From Penicillus capitatus (lineage: Eukaryota > Chlorophyta), in assembly GCA_965649825.1 (NCBI GenBank), contig OZ287700.1, positions 1,302,001 through 1,366,000 of the forward strand: a stretch of 64,000 nt of DNA, read 5' to 3'. How positions within the stretch are numbered: position 1 is the stretch's first letter; each line of letters opens with the position of its first letter. The notes under the pieces were generated by a model. That model searched no databases. It saw only the letters and a list, made by a program, of their open reading frames with translations, and was not told where the DNA came from. Below are positions 46,901-56,601 of this stretch, piece by piece. The translations under genes and the position numbers were made by a program.

Positions 46901-47075
46901 TCGTCGCCGCCACGAGCGGAAAAGAACGTAAGGAATGACAGAAATCGTGAGTGACGATGGTGAGACTGCGTAGTCTCGGACTTGTGGAAAACGGTCGACG
47001 AGACGATCGAACAACCCGTGGGCGCTGACATCTGGACGTCAGACGGAATCCGCGAACGCGCAGTGTCGTCTGCAT
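43995..47075 (-). CDS. Phosphoglucan, water dikinase (PWD/GWD3-like)
   Basis: Phosphorylates glucosyl units of pre-phosphorylated starch, opening granules for breakdown. One uninterrupted frame of 1026 aa. The N-terminus (MQTTLRVRGFRLTSRCQRPR, then RSSRRPFSTSP) is basic and Ser-rich, like a transit peptide. Next comes the PWD block EWVGREIAFMQSNEHPRERR and INQGVLPCVEAGGHYRPKHH. The catalytic His motif is CQELPHLSHLGVRARQE, the PWD form rather than the GWD1 form. The C-terminal ATP-grasp (PPDK-type) domain has IIVRSSANVEDLAGMSGAGL, SAEIAPGIGETLASGTRG and the ending DNDLYIVQSRPQPL. The N-terminal CBM20 of plant PWD is not visible, and an upstream exon in 47076-47682 is not excluded. Confidence 0.93.
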   Translation of the reverse strand: MQTTLRVRGFRLTSRCQRPRVVRSSRRPFSTSPRLRSLTIVTHDFCHSLRSFPLVAATSDFSSPSTKEWVGREIAFMQSNEHPRERRGTWDSTGMVGVAKIFVEEDKEAGSWLKKLQLVKNVLIDQATDEPEIEALALAHIYLSWINQGVLPCVEAGGHYRPKHHAETAKSIFRQLECNIDIHRNENTLVWLSRELHAKLPSFADEFRRAEPLTRIRDIAHRNDIPKDMKHEIKHTLQNKLHRNAGPEDLVAAELMYERILSQQDELNADFVKEYSLFMSELREFFNAGNLAETLRKVRRSMHSVDEAGVHIINRFLELQADLDANYQSRTSFEMQSNQLMETMHAVASVRALLLSKLSSGLRNDAPDSALVMRQSYRLAEIRSEEYTFVLMSRFMNLLEKSGSYDALSSGNDRAWALPLGALILGLRNIALTGWEPYECMAIENELSKWHKLGFLSKAANALRMRATLERLQRLASNFCDAILEVFAANAEVMGKALGVSGHHVSVYSESEIRANVVFQVSKLTSFLLKAARHAAGQTAWDTLVPGLSRGRLLEVNTIDSIALPSDIRPDEKLILLVKRATGDEDVGHLVSGFTGKGMKVTGIILCQELPHLSHLGVRARQEHLVFTTCTDEDLIRDEIVPLVGNYVELSALPDKVTVHTAHAGESHMEDDWKIDTPKSFSPCILSHFSKPHHHVLPQKQATKESCGAKAANCAVIEEIVNKTNAFLSPKGICIPYGVMEETLSAESLEEIDQLLMEVNHKLDSDGNISSLVTEIHKRIKCQSVTSKILKAISAAFEDDQKIIVRSSANVEDLAGMSGAGLHDSISNTDPHDPDDLAAAILAVWASLHTRRALMARHASGLPHTHAKMAILIQEQLFPTLSFVLHTTDPLSKDPNLLSAEIAPGIGETLASGTRGTPWRLTVNKQTSVVETKAFANFSSILMPKGAGGRGWTPLEEDNESSLISKVADYSSLALSTEDENRELLGKRLLEVGKILEAEFGGVPQDIEGAIKDNDLYIVQSRPQPL

Positions 47076-47756
47076 CTAATCGAGGTTCCCGTTCTCGCCA
47101 AATGCTTTTCATTATTTCGTACGCATTGTCGTGAAAAGACAGGACAAGGAAACGAACGCCATGTATGATAAGCACAACAGAGCACTGATGGCCGACAGTT
47201 GTCTGTCGGTATTCACGCGATAGCAACTCAGTATCAAAGTCATACGGACCTGTCTTGAACACTCGGCGCATTTTAACCTGTTGTTGGACTGTCAGCGACG
47301 CTGCCAGAAACGACGTATTTCCTGCGCGCGCCTGGAGAATCATCAACGGGACGTTGACGGTCTTCGACTGCTTGTTGCTCTGACGGTTACTCGACGGCAC
47401 AGTCTCTCCGAAGGAAAGTGACGGCATCCAATGCCAGTGCTCTTTCGGCGAAAGAAATGATACCGATGATAGAGACGCGTGCTCGCAGAGGAACGCCCAT
47501 CGAAAACAGTCAACCTCCAGCAGCAACCATTCATCCTCGGGAAGCATACAACCATCAATACCAAATCGTCGCAGATAAGAATGATGCACAGAGTACAGAA
47601 CCGGCGAAACCATCGCTGCGAGGATGTAAGTCCACCACCAGTAAATACGCAACCGGCGATGGTTGACGGAAAAGGGGGCCAAGTGACCGTTTGATGAGGC
47701 ATACGAATTCTCCGAGATTTTGTCCTCCGTTGATTCGTCTGAGCTATTCGTCCATC
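47076..47756. other. Region between divergent PWD and patatin-like genes
   Basis: About 680 bp. A minus-strand ORF (46897-47682) runs through it and overlaps the PWD start in another frame. It could hold a 5' exon of PWD, but I see no clear CBM20 signature. Confidence 0.4.
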
Positions 47757-49183
47757 ATGTCTACACAGAGTCTTGTGGCCGTCTTCGTCCTGTGTCTGGC
47801 GACATGCGTGGTGTATGCGCATCCACCTCATCTCAAGGCAGAGTATTCGTCGACTGGAAAGTAAGGCTGTCGTTTGCGAAGTGCTGCCAACTCTTTACGT
47901 ATGTTCGCCTTTACTATAGGCCACTTATTAAGAGGCGCCCGGGATACTATAGAACAGTACTGGCTTTAGATGGCGGTGGTGTCCGCGTTATTTTTACCGC
48001 CCCCATTCTCGAAGAGCTCGAAATGTCAATAAAGAGATTTCTCCTGCACAAACCGCATCTGTTGGTGCCGCACAAGAACATAAGAACGGTCGACGATTTC
48101 GATATCAATCTCGTCGACTACTTCGACTGCATGACCGCCTTCTCCGCGGGGGCATGGTCGGCTATGTACCTTTCTTCACGTGGAGGCAAGGGAGCTGCAC
48201 TGAAGCTCCTGGAAAAGCCAGATTTCGTGGCCAAGTATGGCAGAATTCCTGCTGGTGGGGCTGCCGCTCTCCGTGCCTTCTACAAAGAGTACAGTCATAA
48301 AATCTATCCGTTCCACACAATCGATATCTCCAATGGCGCCCCCTTTGATTTGACGAATCCTTCTGCTCCTGGTGTCAGCTCTCCGCTATTCTCCCTGGAT
48401 AATGTCGAGAAATCGATCGAAGTTTTGTTGGGCAATGCCACACTGGAAGACATCGATACTTCAGTGCTCTTCCCAGCCGTTGATCTCCTCTCCGGTCTGG
48501 GCGTCTTCTTCGTTCAAAATAAATTCAAGACGCCTTCCGTGACTTCTTCTGCCAGATTGACGGTGCGTGATAGACCACGTCCGGCACCTGTCGACGCATC
48601 TGGATTCAAATCTGATTTCATTTTCGACGAAGGAAAGAACTACTATCTCAAAGATATCGGCACGGCTGGGTCCACACTTCCTGCCTTCTTCCCGGCGAAG
48701 AATGTGTCGGCCGTTGGCAACGATACAGTGGAGTTTGCCATGATCGATGGGTATTTCCCCATCGAAGCAGTCGAACTGCCAGCAAGCGTGTTCGTCGTCA
48801 ACGAGAATGGTTTCAAGAACCTTCGAAGGGTTGCCACACTCTCGTTGGGCACTGGCCGACCTGTGTATGATTTTTCTCGCCTGACACAGGCAGGCATGCA
48901 TGCATGGATGGCAGATCAGAGTTTGCTGAATCTCTATGTCAGAACCTCATTTGATTCCCTCGCGACACTGACGGACTACATGTTCTATGGCAATCCTGAA
49001 GTCAAGCCCTATCAGTATCTCAGAATTCAGGCGTCTGCGCCAGTGACCACTGAAGAAGGAATGGCTTTGACAACGTCCACGGATGCAACTCTTTCTCCCG
49101 TGATTGAAGCTATCGGCGAAAAAACTGCAAAGGAACATCGTGATTCCCTGGATGCATTTGTGAGAGATTATGTTTTTCGTTAA
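47757..49183 (+). CDS. Secreted patatin-like phospholipase with altered active-site motifs
   Basis: Exon 1 (47757-47860) encodes a clear signal peptide (MSTQSLVAVFVLCLATCVVY, Ala-Ala-type cleavage near AHPP). A 59-nt intron leads to exon 2 (47920-49183). The patatin fold is shown by the oxyanion loop LALDGGGVRVIF, the nucleophile region MTAFSAGAWSAMY and the catalytic Asp in MIDGYFPIEAV, followed by RRVATLSLGTGRP. Family members hydrolyse acyl esters of lipids. Two usual glycines differ: GGGxRG reads GGGVRV, and the first Gly of GxSxG is Ala. The Ser-Asp pair remains, so activity is possible but uncertain. Confidence 0.85.
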
Positions 49184-51173
49184 GTGACCTCTTTACCTCT
49201 TATAAATACGTTCTGTGTACTGTTCTTGTCTGCAGTGCTTTCTCTCTGATTTTATGTCTGCCCTAATAATTCTGTCTGTCCATGCTCTTGCATTGATCGT
49301 TGACTGCGATGTAACCGATTTCATTTGGCGAAACGTCTCAAAACGTCCAAAGATAGCGTCTAAGCTCCGATCTAGATCACAGGGCGACAGCATCAGAGTG
49401 TTGTGCTCCCATGGCTACTGAATGCTCCCCACGAGATGTCTTACCTTCAAGAATTCTTGCGTATCCTGCATAGCCTCACGTTCGAGGAAAGCGGTTCGAT
49501 TGCGTTTGTCGATTCGTACTGTGGCACCACGCTGCTCTGAAGCTTTGCGGAGTTAAAATTCGCCAACGGAGTTAGTAGACAAAAGCGACGTACTGTAAAG
49601 CGCCATTCTCGAAGCTGATATATGGCGACCCTGAAACGTTAACCGAACGACATGCCACCATTAGAGGCTAAACTAAGGCTCTTAACTGCGGTGTTCAAGG
49701 GTCCGTCGATCGAATGCCATGGATGGATGATGTTCTCACTAGGTATTGGTAAGATGGCCCAAAACAGAAAGGGTACCACCACTCCGTTCTCCACGCATTT
49801 CGCAATTAGCAACATTGTCTATGATAATCATCGCCCAGGAGAGCGGAAGTCTTTTCACTGCACCTCAAGGATTCATCCGTCTACGCAATCCTGCATGCAA
49901 GCGTGGATGGGCAGGCAGATTTCGCTTCTTATGGGATCTTCCTTGGACAGAACAGCCAGAAGACGGACTTACTTCTAAGTATGGATAATTCTGCGACAAA
50001 CATTGCAATTGTCTTCATTAAATGCGTTTGCATGGCACATTGAAGGCGAGAGTCTTGAGATCGTGATGATTGAATGGACCGTTGTAACGATGGCCTTGAT
50101 GATTGATTACCTGCATTCGATGATTTCGTGACTCGGTCGATCGATCGCCAAAACTGTCTGTCGATCACAGACACTAATAGCGGGCGTGAGATTTCCCTCT
50201 GATCAATAAAGGGATCTTTTTAACACGAGAAAGCTATGTCAAGTTTTCACAACAGGTTCGATTCAACTAAACATGCCTAGCAGAGGCAAGCACAAATGCG
50301 TTCATGCAGTGAAATGTTGAAGCAATACAATTCTAAGTACTGTTCAGCACAGAGTTCTCTTTCCATCCTAGTCGTCTTTAGAAATGTGTGGTGCCACACA
50401 CCATGAGATTGAATCTTGAACCAAACAACGTCCATTGAACAGTCTCCATCTACTCTTCAATTGAACAGCGGTACACGAAATGGAACACGTCTATAAACTA
50501 AAAGATCTTTAAACGGTCTTTAGCAAGATCAAGTTACAATCACTGCAGAAGAAAATCGAAGATGACGCACCAGAGGTAAGGTTAAGGGTAAAGGTTATGC
50601 TTGCAATCGCATACTTGCCCAATTCCAATGGGACCAAACATAATGCCAACAGGAATACAAGCAATCTGTTTGATGATGAATACAAAGAATACAGAGTACT
50701 GTTGCCTCTCTTGAACGAGGAATTGTTCACAGTCGTGCGAATTTCAGAAGCAGATAACTTGAGAAGCGGCTTTCTTGTTTCGCAGAGATGGATTAGAAGG
50801 TAAGAAGTCGTGCGTACTGCTGCTGCTGCTGCTGCAAGCCAAACCTTTCAAATAAAAGTGAATTAATATCCTGTTGAGAGCTTTGGATGTATTCGACAAT
50901 GGGAGAGAGAACACATTGGTGCCAACAGAATACAAAACTTAAGGAAACACGTTGATCAAATCGAAAGACCACTCACTGTACAGGTTTCTCCGCATTCTCG
51001 AAACAGAGAAGCCCCTATCAAAACTTACAGGATAGAACTTCACTTTTGTTGATGATTTAGAGTGAGATTAACCGTAGTCCAAGGTAGAGCACCGTGTTTA
51101 AGTTAAGCACTGGAGTATGGATTGGATCCAGTGATCTGTAAGAGAAGCAATTCTTTTATTATTCGGTAGCGAA
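49184..51173. other. 2 kb intergenic region
   Basis: Between the convergent patatin-like gene and LRR paralogue 3. Only ORFs up to 108 codons with unconvincing content, plus a short CTG/GCT triplet run near 50815-50835. Nothing recognised. Confidence 0.5.
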
Positions 51174-52451
51174 TTAGAAATCTTCAATGCGCAATGCATT
51201 CAATCCTTGAGTGAGAGGAGATAAAAGAAAAGCGTTTATATCTCCTTGCATGCTCATGCACTTGTCTAGAACGAGGCTTCGAAGGCCGTTTGCATGTTGG
51301 AGTTCATCCAAGACAATTCCCAAACAACAATGAAACTCCAAATGTTGGATTCCACTTAGCGAAGCCAGTTGTTCACAACAGCCGTTGCCAAGGCTAGAAG
51401 ATGAAATACATATCTTTGTTAGATGTTGAAACGAATCAAGAATCACCAAATGCTGCAGAGTGAGATTTTGGCATCCACCGAGTTCAACAACGTGCAGATT
51501 TTTATTGTCAACGAGGCGTTCAAGAATCTCTCCATCACATTCCTTTGCCGAGACTCTTAACACACTCAGATCTGTACAACGCGAAATCGAAATATCTTGA
51601 GCAAAATGGGGAAGGTCGTGCTCAAGTGTTTTGAGATTTCCCGCACTCCCAAGTATTCCGTTCAAAACTTGGCGATCCACACGACAGGAGAGACAAGACA
51701 AGTGTTTCAAACGCGTCGGTAGAGTTATGTCAAAACCTGATTTCCCTCCGTTCAAGTACCCTCCAGCAAAAGAGAGGCTCTCGAGTCGGGGGAGACGTCC
51801 AATCCAAAATGGGTATTCTATTGCCCAAAAATCGACGAACTTCAGATGCGTCAGGCTGTGGATCGCCTGTAGCTTGAGACGATCATTCGAACAACGTGGT
51901 CCATAAAGAATGAGGGTGAAATCGATCGAGCATGCCTCGCAGAATTTATCACTGAGCTGCGTAAGTGCTTCAATTCCAAGTACGAGACGCTTGAGTTCAG
52001 GCAACTCCAGCAAGACATGGAGACCATTGCCCGTCAGTTTGTGGCAGTCGTCTATGATAAGGGTCTCCAGTTTGTGTAAGCTTCTCACAAATGAAAGATC
52101 GAGTTCTCCATCGTCTTCATCACCGATTTCGATATCCTTCAGCTCCAGAAAACGCAGATTCGTTTGCGCCGCTATGAATCGAAAAAACGAGGAGGGCACT
52201 GTTGCCTTGAGGATGCGCAGCTTCGTAAGCTCCTTCGTCGAAGCGGTAAAGAAGGAACCCATTCCACTGGCATCGACAGTTAGATTCACCCCAGCGAGTT
52301 TTATAGAGGAAACGCGCGTCGTTCCGCCGACGACAGTTCGGCAACAGTGTTGCGGAAGACAACGAGAGATAGGTGTCAATCCGACAAAATCCATAGCTGA
52401 TCTGCCATAGGTCGAACACAGGCGAAAAGGGCGAGACATAAAGGAACCCAT
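51174..52451 (-). CDS. LRR protein, paralogue 3, putative N-myristoylated
   Basis: An intronless frame of 425 aa starting MGSFMSRPFRLC (Gly2/Ser6). An upstream in-frame start at 52472 would add seven residues and hide the myristoylation signal. It aligns along its length with paralogue 1, for example LETLIIDDCHKLTGNGLHVL and LTLILYGPRCSNDRLKLQAI, then LRVSAKECDGEILERL and LQHLVILDSFQHLTKICIS. It lies about 40 kb from the other two and on the opposite strand, just inside the right repeat arm. Confidence 0.8.
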   Translation of the reverse strand: MGSFMSRPFRLCSTYGRSAMDFVGLTPISRCLPQHCCRTVVGGTTRVSSIKLAGVNLTVDASGMGSFFTASTKELTKLRILKATVPSSFFRFIAAQTNLRFLELKDIEIGDEDDGELDLSFVRSLHKLETLIIDDCHKLTGNGLHVLLELPELKRLVLGIEALTQLSDKFCEACSIDFTLILYGPRCSNDRLKLQAIHSLTHLKFVDFWAIEYPFWIGRLPRLESLSFAGGYLNGGKSGFDITLPTRLKHLSCLSCRVDRQVLNGILGSAGNLKTLEHDLPHFAQDISISRCTDLSVLRVSAKECDGEILERLVDNKNLHVVELGGCQNLTLQHLVILDSFQHLTKICISSSSLGNGCCEQLASLSGIQHLEFHCCLGIVLDELQHANGLRSLVLDKCMSMQGDINAFLLSPLTQGLNALRIEDF

Positions 52452-53095
52452 GCAGCTGGAACTGCGCAACACATTCGCCTCAGTGCGTTGTGTGCCATAC
52501 GCGATCCCGCGACTTACATTGCGAGAACGGAAAATGAAACGGGTCGTGGACGAGAGGGCCGGCCAAGCCTCACTTAGTCGACCTTCGACGAACAGTTTCC
52601 GTGGTTAACGCTGTTTAGAGGTTAGGGATTGTCAGAGAGGTCCGACACAAATGTTATTCTCGAAAAAGATTGAGCTTGAAGTCAGTTCGTCGATTCGGAA
52701 AAACGTTTGCGATGCTGTGAATGCAGGGACTTGTATGCGCAGTAGATGCACATTACATGAGGTTGTAGTGCCCCCGCATGACATCGAGAATTGCTAACCG
52801 ATTGAGATGCATCACAAGGGTTGACGCGTATCGACTTAAAATGCCGTTCTGATAGTCAGGTGATGGATCCTTTTTGTCGGCGATGACTCGAAGAAGGAGT
52901 GCATGGCGTAATAACACGCAAAGGCTAACTTACATTCGAAAACATAACCGTCCGACACGGTTCGATGTTGCCTGCCATGTCTGACACCGCGTTGACAAAG
53001 AAACGTCACATCACTCACCTGCTGTACAGAAGAAGCAAAATCAGCAACCAATCTCTCAAAGTCAGCCACACGTGTCTCGATGATTACTGAAGGGA
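52452..53095. other. Spacer between LRR gene and right repeat arm
   Basis: About 640 bp. The minus-strand ORF 52836-53069 begins MADFERLVADFASSVQQ followed by a plausible GTGAGT donor, so a small spliced gene is possible. No family recognised. Confidence 0.35.
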
Positions 53096-53331
53096 GTTAT
53101 GTCTACTCGAGAAGATCTTTCCAGAGACTGTTCGCCTATGCTGTAATCCTGCTTTTTCACATTCAACGTACATACAATAAGAAGCCATAAACAGCCTCCT
53201 TACCTATATGCGGCAGCTGTCGCTGTCAGCATCGCTGTCCCTGTAATGATGCGAATTCGGCCAATCGTTTGCGCGTGCGCTCACAACTGCCTTGCCTGTC
53301 CGTACTCGGTGGCAGCAGAATCCCTGCGAGC

Positions 53332-55440
53332 ATGTCGAGTGCTTCGAGTTCGGCGGATATGTCGCTCAGCGACGACGAGTCCGAGGACGAGCTGTCTCTG
53401 AGTGCGCGGTACAGCGGACGGAAGAGCTCGACCGCGATGTCGAGCCAGTCCACCCCCTCCTCCCAGAGACGCAGAGCCCCCGCCAGGACGCGAAAGCGCG
53501 AGGCGTCCGAAGAGCGCGGGGCCGACAGGAAGAAGCGCGTTGCCGGTAGTCCCCTCGACACCCTCCCAACCCCCTTCCAGGAGTTCCCGTCCGCAGAGGT
53601 GAAGAAGAGGTGGCACACGCTGCAGCACAACGGCGTCATGTTTCCGCCGGAGTACGAGCCCCACGGCGTGAAGCCGCTCTACGACGGCCGCCCTGTCGAT
53701 CTGACGCCGGAGCAGGAGGAGGCCGCGACGTTCTTCGCAGTCATGCTGGACACGGACTACGCCGGGAAGCCGGTCTTCGTCAAGAACTTCTGGGAAGACT
53801 TCCGGGCACTGCTGGGCGGTGATCACGTGATCCAGGAGTTCGACAGGATCGACTTCGGACCCATCCACGAGTGGCACCAGGCCGAGAAGCAGAAGAGCAA
53901 GGCCCTGTCGAAGGAGGAAAAGAAGGCGATCCGCCTCAGTAAGCAGGAGGCGGAGGAGAAGTACAAGACGGCCCTGGTCGACGGACAGCCAGAGCAGGTG
54001 GGCATCGGAACGTCTTCGAGGGCGGCCGCGCCCGAGGCTACCCGTCTAGGTCGGCAACTTTCGCGTGGAGCCCCCGGGTCTGTTCCGCGGACGCGGCGAG
54101 CATCCGAAGATGGGGCGCATCAAGAGGCGCATCTACCCGCGGGACATCACGATCAACATAGGTCCAGACGCGCCGATCCCGGAGCACCCATATCCCGGAC
54201 AGTCCTGGAAGGCCGTCCGCCACGACGACGCCGTGACCTGGCTTGCGTTCTGGAAGGATCCCATATCGCCGAAGGACTTCAAGTACGTGTTCCTGGCGGC
54301 GAACAGCACCTTCAAGAGCGAGAACGACATGGCCAAGTACGAGAAGGCCAGGAAGCTGAAGGAGCACATCGACCGCATCCGCGAGAAGTATCGGGCCGAC
54401 TGGACGTCGGAGGATCCGCAGAAGAGGCAGATGGGCACGGCGCTGTACTTCATCGACCGCCTGGCGCTGAGGGCGGGCCACGAGAAGGACGAGGACGAGG
54501 CGGACACGGTCGGCTGCTGCACGCTCAAGGTCCGCTCCCCCGGACCCGTCCCCGCGGTGGCGGCGATTCCCTGCAGGTCGAGAACGTGGAGTGCATCCAG
54601 CCGAACCGCATCAGGTTCGACTTCCTCGGAAAGGACTCCATCCGCTACGAGAACACGGTCAAGGTGGACGAGCAGGTCTACAACAACGTCGCCGGCTTCT
54701 GCACCTGTCGGAGGAACGGGACGCGTAAGGGGACAGATGGACGCCTCTCCGACGACCACCCGGGCTCTGTGTGCAGGAAAGCAGCCGGGCGACCAGCTGT
54801 TCGACCTGTTCGACGCGCAGGACCTGAACAGGGAGCTGAAGGAGCTGATGGACGGGCTCTCTGCCAAGGTGTTCCGCACGTACAACGCGTCCATCACGCT
54901 GCAGCAGCAGCTAGAGGCCGAACTCGACGCACAGCTTCCGGTCGAGCGCAAGCGGTCGGCCTACGACGAGGCCAACAAGCAGGTCCGCGAACCCGATCGG
55001 CGCGCCAAGATCCGGGACTTCCGTGTGCGCAGGTGGCGATCCTGTGCAACCACCAGAGGGCGGTGCCCAAGACGCACGACAACCAGATCGAGCGCCTGAC
55101 GGAGAAGGTCTCCCATCTCGAGCAGGAGATCCGCGAGATCGACGACGCCATCGGCGATCTGAAGGGGGCAGCGAGCTCCAGGGACCAGAAGCAGCTCGCC
55201 GTTCTGCAGAAGCGCCGCGAGAAGAAGGCGGCGCAGAGGGAGAGGGTCCAGGTGCAGATGCAGAACAAGGAGAGCCTGAAGACCGTCGCCCTCGGGACGT
55301 CCAAGATCAACTACCTCGATCCCCGCATCTCCGTCGCCTGGTGCAAGCGCCACGAGATGCCGATCGAGAAGATCTACACCAACACGCTGCTGCAGAAGTT
55401 CGGCTGGGCGATGACTGTCACATCGGACTTCCTGTTCTAA
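53332..55440 (+). CDS. TOP1: DNA topoisomerase IB (right-arm copy)
   Basis: 635 aa from exons 53332-53997, 54050-54529, 54577-54724, 54777-54982 and 55033-55440; introns are 52, 47, 52 and 50 nt. The donors and acceptors restore unbroken homology, for example GQPEQ joined to VGNFRVEPPGL, and NGTR to KQPGDQLFDLFD. All five catalytic residues (Arg, Lys, Arg, His, Tyr) are present as in the left copy. Compared with the left copy there are about six residue changes in exon 1 and two in exon 5. The stop is followed after 18 bp by the MORG1-like ATG. Confidence 0.95.
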   Translation: MSSASSSADMSLSDDESEDELSLSARYSGRKSSTAMSSQSTPSSQRRRAPARTRKREASEERGADRKKRVAGSPLDTLPTPFQEFPSAEVKKRWHTLQHNGVMFPPEYEPHGVKPLYDGRPVDLTPEQEEAATFFAVMLDTDYAGKPVFVKNFWEDFRALLGGDHVIQEFDRIDFGPIHEWHQAEKQKSKALSKEEKKAIRLSKQEAEEKYKTALVDGQPEQVGIGTSSRAAAPEATRLGRQLSRGAPGSVPRTRRASEDGAHQEAHLPAGHHDQHRSRRADPGAPISRTVLEGRPPRRRRDLACVLEGSHIAEGLQVRVPGGEQHLQERERHGQVREGQEAEGAHRPHPREVSGRLDVGGSAEEADGHGAVLHRPPGAEGGPREGRGRGGHGRLLHAQGPLPRTRPRGGGDSLQVENVECIQPNRIRFDFLGKDSIRYENTVKVDEQVYNNVAGFCTCRRNGTRKGTDGRLSDDHPGSVCRKAAGRPAVRPVRRAGPEQGAEGADGRALCQGVPHVQRVHHAAAAARGRTRRTASGRAQAVGLRRGQQAGPRTRSARQDPGLPCAQVAILCNHQRAVPKTHDNQIERLTEKVSHLEQEIREIDDAIGDLKGAASSRDQKQLAVLQKRREKKAAQRERVQVQMQNKESLKTVALGTSKINYLDPRISVAWCKRHEMPIEKIYTNTLLQKFGWAMTVTSDFLF

Positions 55441-55458
55441 TTCTCCCTTCGCCGTCCG

Positions 55459-56547
55459 ATGGACTTCGGAACGTCTTCGAACGCGGACGACGCCCAGGAC
55501 GACTCCGACGCGCAGGCGCAGGCCGAGCTGCCGTGCACCCTCATGCGCGGCCTCCGGGGCCACGAGGGACCGGTCCTGGCCGTCCGTTTCAACGCCCAGG
55601 GCTCCTACTGCATCTCCTGCGGGAAGGTAGGCACCGTCGCACAGGCCTCGTCGAGCGAGGCGTCGTAAAGGATCGGACGGCGCGTCTGTGGAACCCCTAC
55701 CGCGGGCTGCTGATCAAGACGTACGCCGGGCACGGCTACGAGGTGCGAGACGCCTGCATCGCCGGAGACAACGCGAAGTTCGCGACCTGCGGCGCCGACC
55801 GCCAGATATTCCTCTGGGACGTCGCCAGCGGAAACACCGTCCGCAGGATGCGGGGCCACGACAGCACGGTCAACTCGGTGGTCTACGCGGCGGACGAGGA
55901 GGTCCTGGTGAGCGGAGGCTACGACAGGGTGGCCAACGTGTGGGACTGTCGGTCGCGCAGCGCGTCCGCCATCCAGCAGCTCACCGGATTCAAGGTCGCG
56001 TCCCCTCCCGACTGGCCGGGAGGGACGGTGCGCGGTGCAGGACAGCGTGACGTGCGTGGCGGCGTCGAGGTGCGAGATATTCGCATCGAGCGTCGACGGA
56101 GTGCTGAAGAGGTTCGACCTGAGGATGGCGCGCGCCTACATGGACCAGTTCGCAGAGCCCATCACAGGTCCGTCTCGGCCGGGGTGATCCTCAGTGCGTC
56201 AGGTGGGAGGTTCAGGTTTTGCCCTGGCGAGGGACGGGGCCTCCGTGCTCTGCGCCTGCATGTCGGATGCCCTGGTCCTGCTGGACAAGGCTGACGGGAG
56301 CGTTCTGGCCACGTACACCGGCCACCGCCACAGGAGCCTCAAGATCGAGTGCGGATTCACGCGCTCGGACGCCCACGTCTTCGCGGGGTCGGAGGACGGA
56401 TGCATCTTCCTCTGGGAGATGGTCGACGCGGTGGTCAGGAGGCAGCTCCAGGCGCACGAGGACACCGTCTGCTCCTGCACCGTCCACCCGGAACAGAACT
56501 CGCTGCTGACCTCTTCGACAGACGGGACGATTAACTTCTGGCAGTGA
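55459..56547 (+). CDS. MORG1: WD40-repeat protein, MORG1/WDR83-like (right-arm copy)
   Basis: Same four-exon structure as the left copy (about 55459-55626, 55671-55994, 56041-56167 and 56210-56547). The third intron contains an in-frame TGA here where the left copy has CGA. Splicing it out gives the family-matching join PIT-GSGFALARDG. Residue differences include GAD for GGD, NTV for NTI and RRQ for RRR. As in the left arm, it starts 18 bp after the TOP1 stop. Confidence 0.9.
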
Positions 56548-56601
56548 CGTCTTACAGTGAGCGTTGTACACAAACAGACAAGGAAGAAGGGGCGGCGAGG
56601 A

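Noticed and set aside
50255-50275. GGTTCGATTC resembling a tRNA T-arm
   Set aside because: No matching acceptor, D or anticodon stems around it.
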